From assembly GCA_033782935.1 (NCBI GenBank), contig JAWQEG010000634.1:229501-293500 (forward strand): a stretch of DNA of 64,000 nt. The letters run 5' to 3'. Positions 54,695 through 64,000 of the stretch are shown here, piece by piece (the stretch's first letter is position 1; each line of letters begins with the position of its first letter). Origin of the DNA: Petrolisthes cinctipes. Lineage: Eukaryota > Arthropoda > Malacostraca > Decapoda > Porcellanidae. The notes beneath the pieces are model-generated. The model was not told where the DNA came from. It made no database searches and worked only from the letters and a program-made list of their open reading frames with translations. Position numbers and translations under genes: made by a program.

Positions 54695-54885
54695 GTTGAA
54701 CCTTCACAATGCCAGGGAAGGTGAAAGTCCGGATCTTGGCTGGCCGCAACCTCCCTGTGATGGACAGATCCTCAGACACAACTGATGCCTATGTGGAAGT
54801 GAAGCTAGCAAGTGTTACATTCAAGACTGAGGTTTTCCGAAAAAGTTTAAACCCTCAGTGGAACTCTGAGTGGTTCATCTTTGAG
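54695..54885 (+). CDS. C2CD5: C2CD5 first coding exon
   Basis: Acceptor TATTGTTTTCAG, ATG at 54709, donor GAG|GTAAGAG. 59 codons, phase 0 at the end. Ends SLNPQWNSEWFIFE, the conserved C2 strand motif NPxWNE-like. Confidence 0.93.
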
Positions 54886-57649
54886 GTAAGAGAGTTTATA
54901 ATTAAGTAAATTGGTAGGAAAGTATGTGTAGGAAGATACTTGCCTTGTTATTCTCTATACTCCTTTTAGGCTAACTTGGCCCAGTAGCCACGCCCCCTTG
55001 ATAGGCCTTGATAGCTGATTTGTTGATTTATAACTGTTCGTGTCGCTTCCCTTACATTGACATTGAATATGTTTACATTCTTTTCCTTTCTCTAATATTG
55101 ATGGAATTTAGGAACATTAAAATATAAATGATTTTTAAGCATCAGTTGCTATGCAGTTCTACAGAAAGGAAGGTAAGCTAGTAAAATTCCGAAATATATA
55201 TCTTCGGAAGTCGTAGCTAACATCATCACATACACGTTCGGACATAGCCTACTCAATATATCTTTGTTTTGTAGTCAATAAAAACTATTGAGAAGCTGAT
55301 GGAACAACAAATAGCAAACAATATCTAGTAAACTACACCATACACACTCTACTTATAGTCCAAGTCCTTATATAACTAAAAAAACTCGAAAAATAGATGG
55401 GGTATAGTGGGGAGGTTGTAATGCCAGCGGAACAGCTGTCCTGCCCAGGCGCCAGGCGGGAAAATCAAGCACAGCTCGCTCCACCATCTGTTATTATTTT
55501 GGTTACGATTATGTTCCCGTAATGAAATTATATATTAGATATTTATAAGCAATATATTGTAATTAAGTTGCTATCGAGTGTGACAGATGGAAATCCGCGA
55601 CAGGTGGAGCGAGCTGTGCTTGATTTTCCCGCCTGGCGCCTGGGCAGGACAGCTGTTCCGCTGGCATTACAACCTCCCCACTATACCCCATCTATTTTTC
55701 GAGTTTTTTCAGTTATATAAGGACTTGGACTATAAGTAGAGTGTGTATGGTGTAGTTTACTAGATATTGTTTGCTATTTGTTGTTCCATCAGCTTCTCAA
55801 TAGTTTATATTGACTACAAAACAAGGATATATTGAGTAGGCTATGTCCGAACGTGTATGTGATGATGTTAGCTACGACTTCCGAAGATATATATTTCGGA
55901 ATTTTACCAGCTTACCATCCTTTCTGTAGAACTGCATAGCAACTGATGCTTAAAAATCGTTTATATTTTAATGTTCCTAAATTCCATCAATATTAGAGAA
56001 AGGAAAAGAATGTAAACATATTCAATGTCAATGTAAGGGAAGCGACACGAACAGTTATGAATCAACCAATCAGCTATCAAGGGGGCGTGGCTACTGGGCC
56101 AAGTTAGCGTAAAAGGAGTATAGTTCATTTACAATTTGATCAAAGTTTCAAGTCATCTAATTTTGCCTGCTCTCCTAGACACCCATTTGGCATGTATAGT
56201 CACGATCCAAAGTTATGCCATTCCTTTGGCTAGCAGGAAGGTAAAGACAGGCGGGATTCTCATTAGCCCGTTTGGACTGTGGATGTTCCCGTCGATGAGT
56301 TTATGAGCGTCGATGTATGGACACCAGCTGTGTGAACCAGAGCCCATCGGCCACCTCCCAAGAACGGCCGATGTCCAACGTTAAAGATGAACTCAAGTCA
56401 TCATTTTGGGGAGTGACGGTGGCGGTGCTGCCCGTGTATAATGTTGTTGGGTATTCAACATATCATGAAAATTTGAACTAGAAGTATTTGTACACAAAAT
56501 AAGATATAATTTTATTGAAATATAAAAATAATTATAATATATTTGTGTATTGTTTATCAATTTATGTAAGATTAATAATGTGTATTGGAACTGGATGTCT
56601 GGATACACCGCACCCTGGTAGTTTAACCCAAACGTGGAGTCGCTGGGATCACAGCCTATATAGCAGCAGACACCTGTATATATATTTGCATAAATGGCGC
56701 CACACTCTCGGCCCTGCGGCCTTGTGCACTACTTGAAAAAATATATCTGTATATTTGTTCTTGTCACATCTCTTTCAAAAGTAGTTTATTATAACCCCCT
56801 AAGCATATGTATTATCTACAAAAAATTTCGTGTTGATATCTCAAAGGACCTAGGAGTAGTTAGGTTTGGGGGTGGCAAAACTTTGGATTGTGACTCTACA
56901 TACTTGGAAAATTTAGTAGCAACCAAAAGTGTTCCAGCTGCAAATTAATATACTGTAATTACAGTATTTGCTACTAATGTACATTGATATATTATTACAG
57001 GTTGATGACCAGGAGTTGCAGGATGAGCCACTACAGATTCGTTTGATGGATCATGATACATACTCAGCCAACGATGCCATTGGAAAAGTATATGTAGACC
57101 TCAACCCTCTCTTGTTACCTCCACCAATACCTCCTCAACACTCTCAGCGTCCACAGGATCCATCACAGCCAGGTTAACCATTCAAGTTTGAACACTACTA
57201 AATTTAATTTTAGCTGAAACTAAAGTGCATTCGTGATAAGGGAAAAGTATACGATGTGTTCTGGTGAGGAAAATAGTGGCATATTTCAAAAGGTTGTAGA
57301 TATGATGCATGCAAATGCTGTAGAAGTGCAAATTCTATACATGTGGATCTCTTTCTTTTATGTCTTTCTTTTTGTTGCAAGAATATTTCCATATATTAGA
57401 CATGTAGCACAAAACTTGGATGTGTGTTTCAGGCACAAATTGTTTCCTGATTTAGAGCTACTGTCATTAGCTTTCCATTATTAATGCTTTGTGTATTCTA
57501 ACTAGGCACTGCCGTGATGTCAGGATGGTTACCGGTATATGACACCATGCATGGAATCAGGGGAGAGGTCAGTGTAGTGGTCAAGGTTGACCTCTTCTCT
57601 GACTTCAACAAGTTCCGTCAATCCTCCTGTGGGGTTCAGTTCTTCTTTA
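54695..57649 (+). CDS. C2CD5: C2CD5 orthologue, N-terminal part (gene span)
   Basis: C2 domain protein (C2CD5/CDP138), a calcium- and lipid-binding factor linked in mammals to insulin-stimulated vesicle fusion of GLUT4 at the plasma membrane. Three exons (54695-54885, 57001-57172, 57506-57649) join in phase to give 164 residues. The start MPGKVKVRILAGRNLPVMDR and the later DPLLL-like, SGWLPVYDTMHGIRGE and VVVKVDLFSDFNKFRQSSCG follow the vertebrate protein closely. Asp residues in MDRSSDTTDAYVEV and LMDHDTYSANDAIG are the C2 calcium loops. An extra proline-rich stretch (LLLPPPIPPQHSQRPQDPSQ) lies between exons 2 and 3. Vertebrate C2CD5 is about 1000 residues, so most of the gene lies right of the window, and the last 6.3 kb is intron. 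The first listed exon begins with 14 untranslated bases, implying an upstream leader exon. Confidence 0.92.
54955..56123. mobile_element. Fold-back element with about 520-bp arms in C2CD5 intron
   Basis: Left arm 54955-55485 and right arm 55605-56123 are complementary with few mismatches, from CTATACTCCTTTTAGGCTAA at the edge to TCAAGCACAGCTCGCTCCAC at the inner end, with a spacer of about 120 bp. Arms start TACTCC after a TA, so a TA duplication is possible but unclear. No coding frame. Confidence 0.88.
56124..57000. other. Intron sequence, no further feature
   Basis: Remainder of the first C2CD5 intron in the window. A lone TAGTCACGATCCAAAGTTATG near 56196 resembles a MITE end without a partner. 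Confidence 0.5.
57001..57172 (+). CDS. C2CD5: C2CD5 second coding exon
   Basis: Acceptor ATTATTACAG. Encodes VDDQELQDEPLQIRLMDHDT then YSANDAIGKVYVDLNPLLL. Ends one base into a Gly codon at CAG|GTTAAC, a slightly weak donor. Confidence 0.92.
57506..57649 (+). CDS. C2CD5: C2CD5 third coding exon
   Basis: Acceptor ATTCTAACTAG. Encodes TAVMSGWLPVYDTMHGIRGE then VSVVVKVDLFSDFNKFRQSS and CGVQFFF. Donor GTAAGT at 57650 leaves one base of the next codon. Confidence 0.9.
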
Positions 57650-57954
57650 GTAAGTGTATTGTAAAACTGCCCACCATGGTATTCTATGCATATCTTTTGC
57701 TTATGTTAAGTGTTATGAAGAGATTTCTTAAATTTTTGCCTCTGCAGATCTGAGCAGGAAAGTTATGGGTGACTTTCTGGATTTGGAAAAGACATGATTG
57801 TGATGGTAGAGAGACTAAGAATGTGTGAAGTAGATAATATGGTGCTGATAGCAGGACAGAGCATTTATGGGTGTGAGGACAACAGTACCAGTATGCATGG
57901 AAGGTGAAATGCACAAGTTTTGTGATCTTGAAGTCTGTTTGAAACAAGGGTTTG

Positions 57955-58190
57955 TCATGTCTCCATAATTACTCAGTTTGTCCATGGAACATCATAAAGG
58001 ATATACTAGGTAGAGCAATGAATATCTGTATGACAATGGGAGAGAGAGAATGGAGTGGAAGTTGTTGGTACTATTGTTAGCAGATGATGTGGTATTGCTG
58101 CATATGCATTAGTGAGAACTACAGAACTTTGTGAGGGAAATTGAAAGTATAATTTGACAAAAAGAATTTGAAAGTGAACACATGATCTTT
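57955..58190 (+). pseudogene. Fragment of a non-LTR reverse transcriptase
   Basis: With frame breaks it reads LKQGFVMSP and then LLADDVVLL, i.e. RT motifs upstream of and including the (F/L)ADD catalytic box, followed by ELQNFVREIESI. It is distinct from and more decayed than the LINE at 59.1-61.9 kb. Confidence 0.6.
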
Positions 58191-58924
58191 GCATTAAGAC
58201 AACATATGTAGCCCTAACTGTTACAACCAGTCAAGCGCCAACTACCCTAAAATTGAGTTATTAATAGGAATTACTTCTACAATTCCTCTTCTATCTAATG
58301 AACAAATGGATATCATTTTAGCTTGCATATAGACATCTCTAGAATGTCTGAAATACAACCGAGTGTCGGCGAGTGACAAATGCAGGCAGTCGACAAGTCA
58401 GTCAGCTGAAACAAAGATGTTGCCACTGCTCGCGAATTAATATTATTTACTTCGTGCTCTACGTGATTATTTTATTAGCCGTTAGGAACACTTGCTATGT
58501 AGCATAAAAACATTATTGTACATTTTTATTGCAAAAACAAACTTGTAAATCCATTTAGTTATCACAAATGGTGGAAAAAAGATAATTAAAAAGAGAGGAA
58601 ACGATAACGATGCCCACCGGCCCGGTCGGACCAGCCCAAACTCTCGTACTGCGTTTAAAAGATGTCTAAATAATTTATGCTTATACTATGTGTTTCACTG
58701 TATGATAAGGGAAGTGTTATTACTTCGATATTTCTTAGTAAAATTATGACAATACATCGAATAAGATACATAATTAATTAAACTTAATAATAATAATTGG
58801 GAACTCACAAATTGCACGGGTAGGGCGGTAGGCACTAGGCAGTGACTCGACTCACTCGAGTCAGTCAGACAGACACACACTCACTGAGAGAGAGAGAGTA
58901 TGTGTAGGGGTAGAGGGAGGAGGA

Positions 58925-59095
58925 GGATGGGTTGGTAAGAAGGGAGGATAGGGAACTCACAAAGGGTTGGTGGGAGTATACAAAGTAGGAGGAGGATAGG
59001 TTGGTAAGGAGGGATGGTTGGGGTAGGTGGAGGATGGGTTGGTAAGAAGGGAAGGTAAGGGCAGGGGGAGGATGGGTTGGTGTGGAAGGGAGTGG
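58925..59095. repeat. Minisatellite, purine-rich
   Basis: AGGATGGGTTGGTAAGAAGG repeated about five times with variation. The 184-codon minus-strand frame over this and the LINE is an artefact. Confidence 0.8.
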
Positions 59096-59119
59096 ATGGA
59101 CATGGGTCAAGGATTGTAT

Positions 59120-61892
59120 GGATGACGGGAACGATTGGGATGGTGAAATATGTGTGGGTGTGTGCATATGCACCAGAGGATTAAAAGAGTAGGACGGAGA
59201 GAGAGAGGATGAGTGTGTTTTGGGAGAAATTGAATGCGTGTCTGAGAAAGATTGATAATGGAAGGAGAGTGGTGATGATGGGAGATATGTATGGAAGCGA
59301 GGAAGTGGGAAGTATTGTGGGTAAATGGGGAATAGAAGGAGTAAATGAGAAGGGTGGATGTCTGTGCTGAGAGGGGATTGTTCTTGGCAAACACCTTCTT
59401 TCAGCACAAGATGATCCACAGGTATACACGAAAGAGAAGGGATGAGAGAGGAGAGCAGAAGAGTTTGATTGATTATTTTGTGGCAGTGGATGAAAGGTTG
59501 AGGGACCCTGTGATGTAGTCAGAAAATTGGAGGTTTGCGAGTCCTTCAAATTTTGCCACGAAACATCACCCATATTGAAAGAGCGTGTTTCGTGGCATAG
59601 TCAGGAGGAATCACAAGCCTCCAAGCTTCATACAAGATCACAGGGTCGATGCAAAAGTGGTGAGATAAATTATCCAATGCTCCGACCATTTTGTGTTGTT
59701 GGTAAGGATGAAGGTTAGTGCTAAGTGGGAATATGGTAGGAGGGATGAAGGGGTGAGGAAAAAGAGGGAGGTGGCTAGTGGGAAATTAGATGAAGCAGAA
59801 TATAGGGAGGAATATAAGAGGAGGGTGGGTGAGGTGCTGGGGGATGCAAGGATGGGGATAGGGGAGGGAGTGGGAGTGAATGATGTGTATGAAACATTCA
59901 AAACTTTAGTGTGTAAGACAGCAGCAGAAGTGGTTGGGTACAAAGGACAAAAGGGGGAAGAAAGGGAGTGCATGGTGATCTGAAGAAGTGAAGGATGCAG
60001 TAGAGAATAAGAAGGCTTTTAGGAGAACCCTGCAGAGAAATGTGCCAGAGGAGGTGAAAGAGGGAATACAATGAGTGTAAGAGGAAAGTGAAGAGGACGG
60101 TGAGTGAGAGCAAAAGGAGAGTGGATGAGGAGTTTGGGAGAAAACTGAGTGAGAAGTTTAGAGAAAACAAGAAATTATTCTGGAAGGAGGTGAAAAGAGA
60201 AAGAGGAGAAGGAAATTCTGGTAGCGTGAGAATGAAGAGAGAGGATGGAGTTACTGTGAGTAGAAGTGAGGAAGTGAAAGAAGTGTGGAATAGGCATTTT
60301 GATCGGTTGATGAATGGGGGGACGGGAGGGGAGGCGGTGGTGACATGCATGGTGATGGAGGCATGAGGTAGACGACAGGATGTACAGGGAGAATTAGGAA
60401 GGGAAGAGGTCAGGAAAGCAATAGGAAAGTTGAAGATAGGAAAGGCACCGGGGGTGGATGAAATAACTGGAGAGATGCTGAGGTGTGGGGGGGGAGGAAG
60501 TGGTGGAGTAGATGCTGCTTATATGCATATTGGCTTGGAGACAGGGAGAGGTGCCAGAGAACTGAAGGAGAGTCATAATTGTGCCTCTGTACAAGGGGAA
60601 AGAGAGTAAGGATGAGTGTGGTAGCTATAGGGGAATAAGCCTTCTTAATGTACTGGGGAAGGTGTATGGGAAGGTTCTTACTGAGAGACTGATAGAAGTA
60701 ACTGGGAATAAAGTCAGTGAGGAGCAGGGAGGGTTCAGAAAGGGTAGAGGATGTGTGAACCAGATCTTTGCAATAAAATCAACAGTGGAGAAATATATTG
60801 GGAAGGGTAGGAAGTTGTATGCTGCCTTCATAGATTTGGAGGAGGCATACGATAGGGTTGATAGGAGAGCTATGACAGATGTATTAAGGATTTACGGTGT
60901 TGGTGGGCTCTTGCTGGAGGGGATTGAGGCTTTCTATAGAGAGGCAAAAGCTTGTGTGAGAGTTGAGGGTGATTTGAGTGAGAACTTTGATATCAGTGTA
61001 GGATTGAGGCAGGGGTGTGTCATGTCACCATAGTTGTTCAATATCTTTATGGATGGGTGCATGAGAGAGATGAAGGCAAAGGTGGAGGGCCTGGGTGCGA
61101 AACTGAGGTTGAATGGAGTAGATTGGTCCTTGGTTACAAGCTTATTTGCGGATGACACTGTGCTGCTGGCCGAGAGTGAAAGGGAGTTACAGAGGGTGGT
61201 GGATAAGTTTCAGTCCGTGTGTAAGCAAAGAAAACTGGAGGTGAATGTTGGTAAGAGTAAGGTGATGGTATTTGAGAGGACCAAAACAGAAGTAATTGAC
61301 TTTGCTACACCCTATAGAGTGGCTGTACCAACTGGGACTGAATGTGAGATAACTTTAGGGGGTGAGAGGATGGAGGAGGTGAGGGAATTCAAGTAACTGG
61401 GAACAGTTCTGTGTAAACATGGAAGGAGAAATCAGGGAGAGAGCAGTGAGGGGCAGGCAGTTCATAATATCACTGGGAAGGATTATGAAGGGTAGAAGTG
61501 TAAGTATGGAAGTGAAAAAGGGACTGAGAAATAGTATATTCCTGCCAACAGTGACATATGCGTCAGAGACATGGACATGGAGTAGGGCTCATCAGTCTAG
61601 AATAGGTGCAGTGGAAATGAGTTATCTGAGAGGAGCATGTGGACTTACTAGGTGGGATGGAGAAAGTAATGAGAGTGTATATGTATGAGAGGTGTGGTAT
61701 GAGTGAGAAGGCAGTTGGTATTGAATGTGGAGTGGTTGAGAGAGTGAAGCGTAATACACTGAGGTGGTTTGGACATGTGGAGAGAATGTAAAGTGTGGAG
61801 TCTGTAAAGAAGGTGTATGGAAGTGAAGTTGTGGGACCTGGTGTGAGAAGCAGACCTCCGGTTAGATGGCAGAACAGAGTGGAAGAGTATGT

Positions 61893-61895
<3 letters not shown>
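59120..61895 (+). pseudogene. Non-LTR retrotransposon with APE endonuclease and RT, degraded
   Basis: Endonuclease part (59130-59500): CVYAPE, RRVVMMGDMYGSE (catalytic Asp-Met region), VGKWGIEGVN, LANTFFQHKMIHRYT and LIDYF. A linker with coiled, charged sequence follows. RT (60420-61400): KAPGVDEIT, VIIVPLYKGK, YRGISLLNV, EEQGGFRKGRG, AAFIDLEEAYDRVDRRA, GLRQGCVMSP and the catalytic LFADDTVLL. The tail (61400-61860) has YASETWTWSRAHQS and LRWFGHVERM. Stops break it (for example at 61032, 61394 and 61686), along with frame shifts and a family C MITE insertion (59504-59646). The clade is uncertain. It lies in the C2CD5 third intron. It ends at an (AG)n run. Confidence 0.88.
59504..59646. mobile_element. 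GTTTCGTGGCA hairpin MITE (family C) inserted in the LINE
   Basis: ACCCTGTGATGTAGTCAGAA at the left, ACAAGATCACAGGGT at the right; CCACGAAACATCACC / GCGTGTTTCGTGGCATAG core. The endonuclease frame stops at DERLR before it and resumes with DAKVV after it. Confidence 0.82.

Positions 61896-61941
<46 letters not shown>
61894..61941. repeat. (AG)n microsatellite
   Basis: About 24 units directly after the LINE tail. Confidence 0.93.
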
Positions 61942-61944
<3 letters not shown>

Positions 61945-62189
61945 GTGAGGGAGGAAGGGGGGATGGAGGGAGTGCGGGAACAGGGAAAACTGGAGACTCT
62001 TCTGCCGTGGCCACCCCATTGGTGAGAGTTCCCGGAGGGAACGAGGCGTCGGAGCTATAGATAGATAGATAGAACAGGACACATAACAAAACACAGGACA
62101 CACACACAAACACAAACACACACAACAGGACACATAACAAAACACAGAAGGAAACACACATACATCTGTGATGTATGTGGTGGGAAGGA

Positions 62190-63425
62190 TATGTCACGGT
62201 GGGACAGGGTAATGAATAGTGGACAGTTGGGAGGACAGGGTGATGGAAAGGACAGGGGACAAGGTGAGACAGTAGACAGACAGGGAAAGGTAGGGTAGGT
62301 GGGAAGGACAGGGTGATGGATAGGACAGGGGACAAGGTGGGACAGTAGACAGACAGGGAAAGGTAGGGTAGGTGGGAAGGACAGGGTGATGGAAAGGACA
62401 GGGGACAAGGTGAGACAGTAGACAGACAGGGAAAGGTAGGGTAGGTGGGAAGGACAGGGTGATGGAAAGGACAGGGGACAAGGTGGGACAGTAGACAGAC
62501 AGGGAAAGGTAGGGTAGGTGAGAAGGACAGGGTGATGGAAAGGACAGGGGACAAGTTGGGACAGTAGGCAGACAGGGAAAGATAGGGTAGGTGAGAAGGA
62601 CAGGGGACAAGGTGGGACAGTAGGCAGACAGGGAAAGGTAGGGTAGGTGGGAAGGACAGGGGACAAGTTGGGACAGTAGACAGATAGGGAAAGATAGGGT
62701 AGGTGAGAAGGACAGGGGACAAGGTGGGACAGTAGGCAGACAGGGAAAGGTAGGGTAGGTGGGCAGGACAGGGGACAAGTTGGGACAGTAGACAGATAGG
62801 GAAAGATAGGGTAGGTGAGAAGGACAGGGGACAAGGTGGGACAGTGGGAAGGGAGGGAAAGGTAGGGTAGGTGGGAAGGACAGGGGACAAGTTGGGACAG
62901 TAGACAGATAGGGAAAGATAGGGTAGGTGAGAAGGACAGGGGACAAGGTGGGACAGTGGGAAGGGAGGGAAAGGTAGGGTAGGTGGGAAGGACAGGGGAC
63001 AAGTTGGGACAGTAGACAGATAGGGAAAGATAGGGTAGGTGAGAAGGACAGGGGACAAGGTGGGACAGTGGGAAGGGAGGGAAAGGTAGGGTAGGTGGGA
63101 AGGACAGGGGACAAGTTGGGACAGTAGACAGATAGGGAAAGATAGGGTAGGTGAGAAGGACAGGGGACAAGGTGGGACAGTGGGAAGGGAGGGAAAGGTA
63201 GGGTAGGTGGGAAGGACAGGGGACAAGTTGGGACAGTAGACAGATAGGGAAAGATAGGGTAGGTGAGAAGGACAGGGGACAAGGTGGGACAGTGGGAAGG
63301 GAGGGAAAGGTAGGGTAGGTGGGAAGGACAGGGGACAAGTTGGGACAGTAGACAGATAGGGAAAGATAGGGTAGGTGAGAAGGACAGGGGACAAGGTGGG
63401 ACAGTGGGAAGGGAGGGAAAGGTTG
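62190..63425. repeat. Satellite array, 73-bp units changing to a 112-bp unit
   Basis: Units contain GGACAGGGGACAAGGTGGGA CAGT and AAAGGTAGGGTAGGTGGGAA. In the left part the spacing is 73 bp (62251, 62324, 62397, 62470). From about 62851 the anchor GGGAGGGAAAGG recurs exactly every 112 bp (62851, 62963, 63075, 63187, 63299, 63411), each unit being two variant 56-bp halves. Because 112 is not a multiple of three, all three minus-strand frames stay open with the same Pro/Cys/Ser-rich text, so the 427-510-codon frames are not genes. Confidence 0.93.
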
Positions 63426-63491
63426 TAGGTATGGTTTGAAATGCAGTAGAGAGAAGTAAAACAGGGTAGGGTGGCGGGAAAGAATAAAGGG

Positions 63492-63496
<5 letters not shown>

Positions 63497-63556
<60 letters not shown>
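63497..63556. repeat. (AG)n microsatellite
   Basis: About 29 AG units shortly after the satellite; the window then ends in AT-rich intron sequence. Confidence 0.93.
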
Positions 63557-63558
<2 letters not shown>

Positions 63559-64000
63559 TGAACCCCCCACCGCCATTATCTGCTTAGGATATGGGCTAGG
63601 ACAGAAGAGAAAATAGAAAGCTGTATTACAGGACAAACAGAGTAGACAATACGTGTAGTGTACACGACACATACCAAAACACAGAAGGAAACATTATAAC
63701 ACACATACACACACATAACAGGACACATACCAACACAGGGTGGTGGAGTGGTATTGTATTGAATCGTGAGGTGGGAGGAGTGGCGGGCAGAGCGGGAAAA
63801 CATTACAATAATGACTGGGTTATAAATGGCTTTATTGTGGTGTCCATTAAGAAGGGGCGAAAGGTGCAGCACCCTGATTATTTCAAGTTATTTTAGTTGT
63901 ACAGATGCAGGTTGTTATTGATGTAAATCAATTAATTTACAGTACGGCATGGTATTTATTTTTATATTAATGAAGTGTTCATGTTATACTGATCATTGAT

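Noticed and set aside
58865..59419. 184-codon minus-strand frame
   Set aside because: Antisense to the LINE endonuclease and a purine-rich minisatellite; low complexity.
61862..63672. Three overlapping minus-strand frames of 427-510 codons, rich in Pro, Cys, Ser and Leu
   Set aside because: They are the 73/112-bp satellite read in three frames. All three give the same repetitive text because 112 is not divisible by three. No start context or splice logic.

Overview
The window is arthropod nuclear DNA, almost certainly from a decapod crustacean. Three things point that way: a crustacean hyperglycemic hormone (CHH) family neuropeptide gene, TTAGG-type interstitial telomere repeats, and a DIRS-type retrotransposon of the kind common in decapods. 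The DNA is AT-rich, full of microsatellites, and crowded with short palindromic transposons. No bacterial genes, operons or CRISPR arrays are present. Coordinates and splice sites were read by eye; nothing was searched against a database.

Three host genes can be reconstructed from exons. (1) A divergent Na+/K+-ATPase beta subunit on the minus strand spans 14922 down to 537. Six coding exons join in phase, and the last exon lies beyond the left edge. (2) A CHH-superfamily preprohormone on the plus strand has a short first coding exon at 40351-40365, a main exon at 45772-46106 and a last exon at 47163-47265. It encodes 150 residues with exact CHH cysteine spacing. (3) The start of a C2CD5 orthologue on the plus strand has exons at 54695-54885, 57001-57172 and 57506-57649, and the rest lies beyond the right edge.

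The remainder is mostly mobile DNA. 29465-36930 is a structurally complete DIRS-type tyrosine-recombinase retrotransposon with 211-bp inverted terminal repeats, an internal complementary region, gag, RT/RNase H and recombinase frames, and three predicted spliceosomal introns. It sits inside a TA-flanked palindromic element. 5550-7537 is a P-type DNA transposon remnant with a 32-bp inverted repeat, an 8-bp target duplication and a THAP first exon. A 28-bp palindrome at 41752-41779, also flanked by an 8-bp duplication, looks like a fossil P excision footprint. More than twenty elements with TACAGT...ACTGTA ends (Tc1/mariner-like) are scattered about and often abut, sharing a single TA. Two very long fold-back elements lie in introns of the ATPase beta gene (11395-13623) and C2CD5 (54955-56123).

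The right end (57.9-63.5 kb) holds decayed non-LTR retrotransposons and a 1.2-kb satellite whose 73-bp repeats give way to a 112-bp unit. The long open frames over that satellite are artefacts of the repeat. Most other open frames in the window are chance or repeat-derived and are not annotated.
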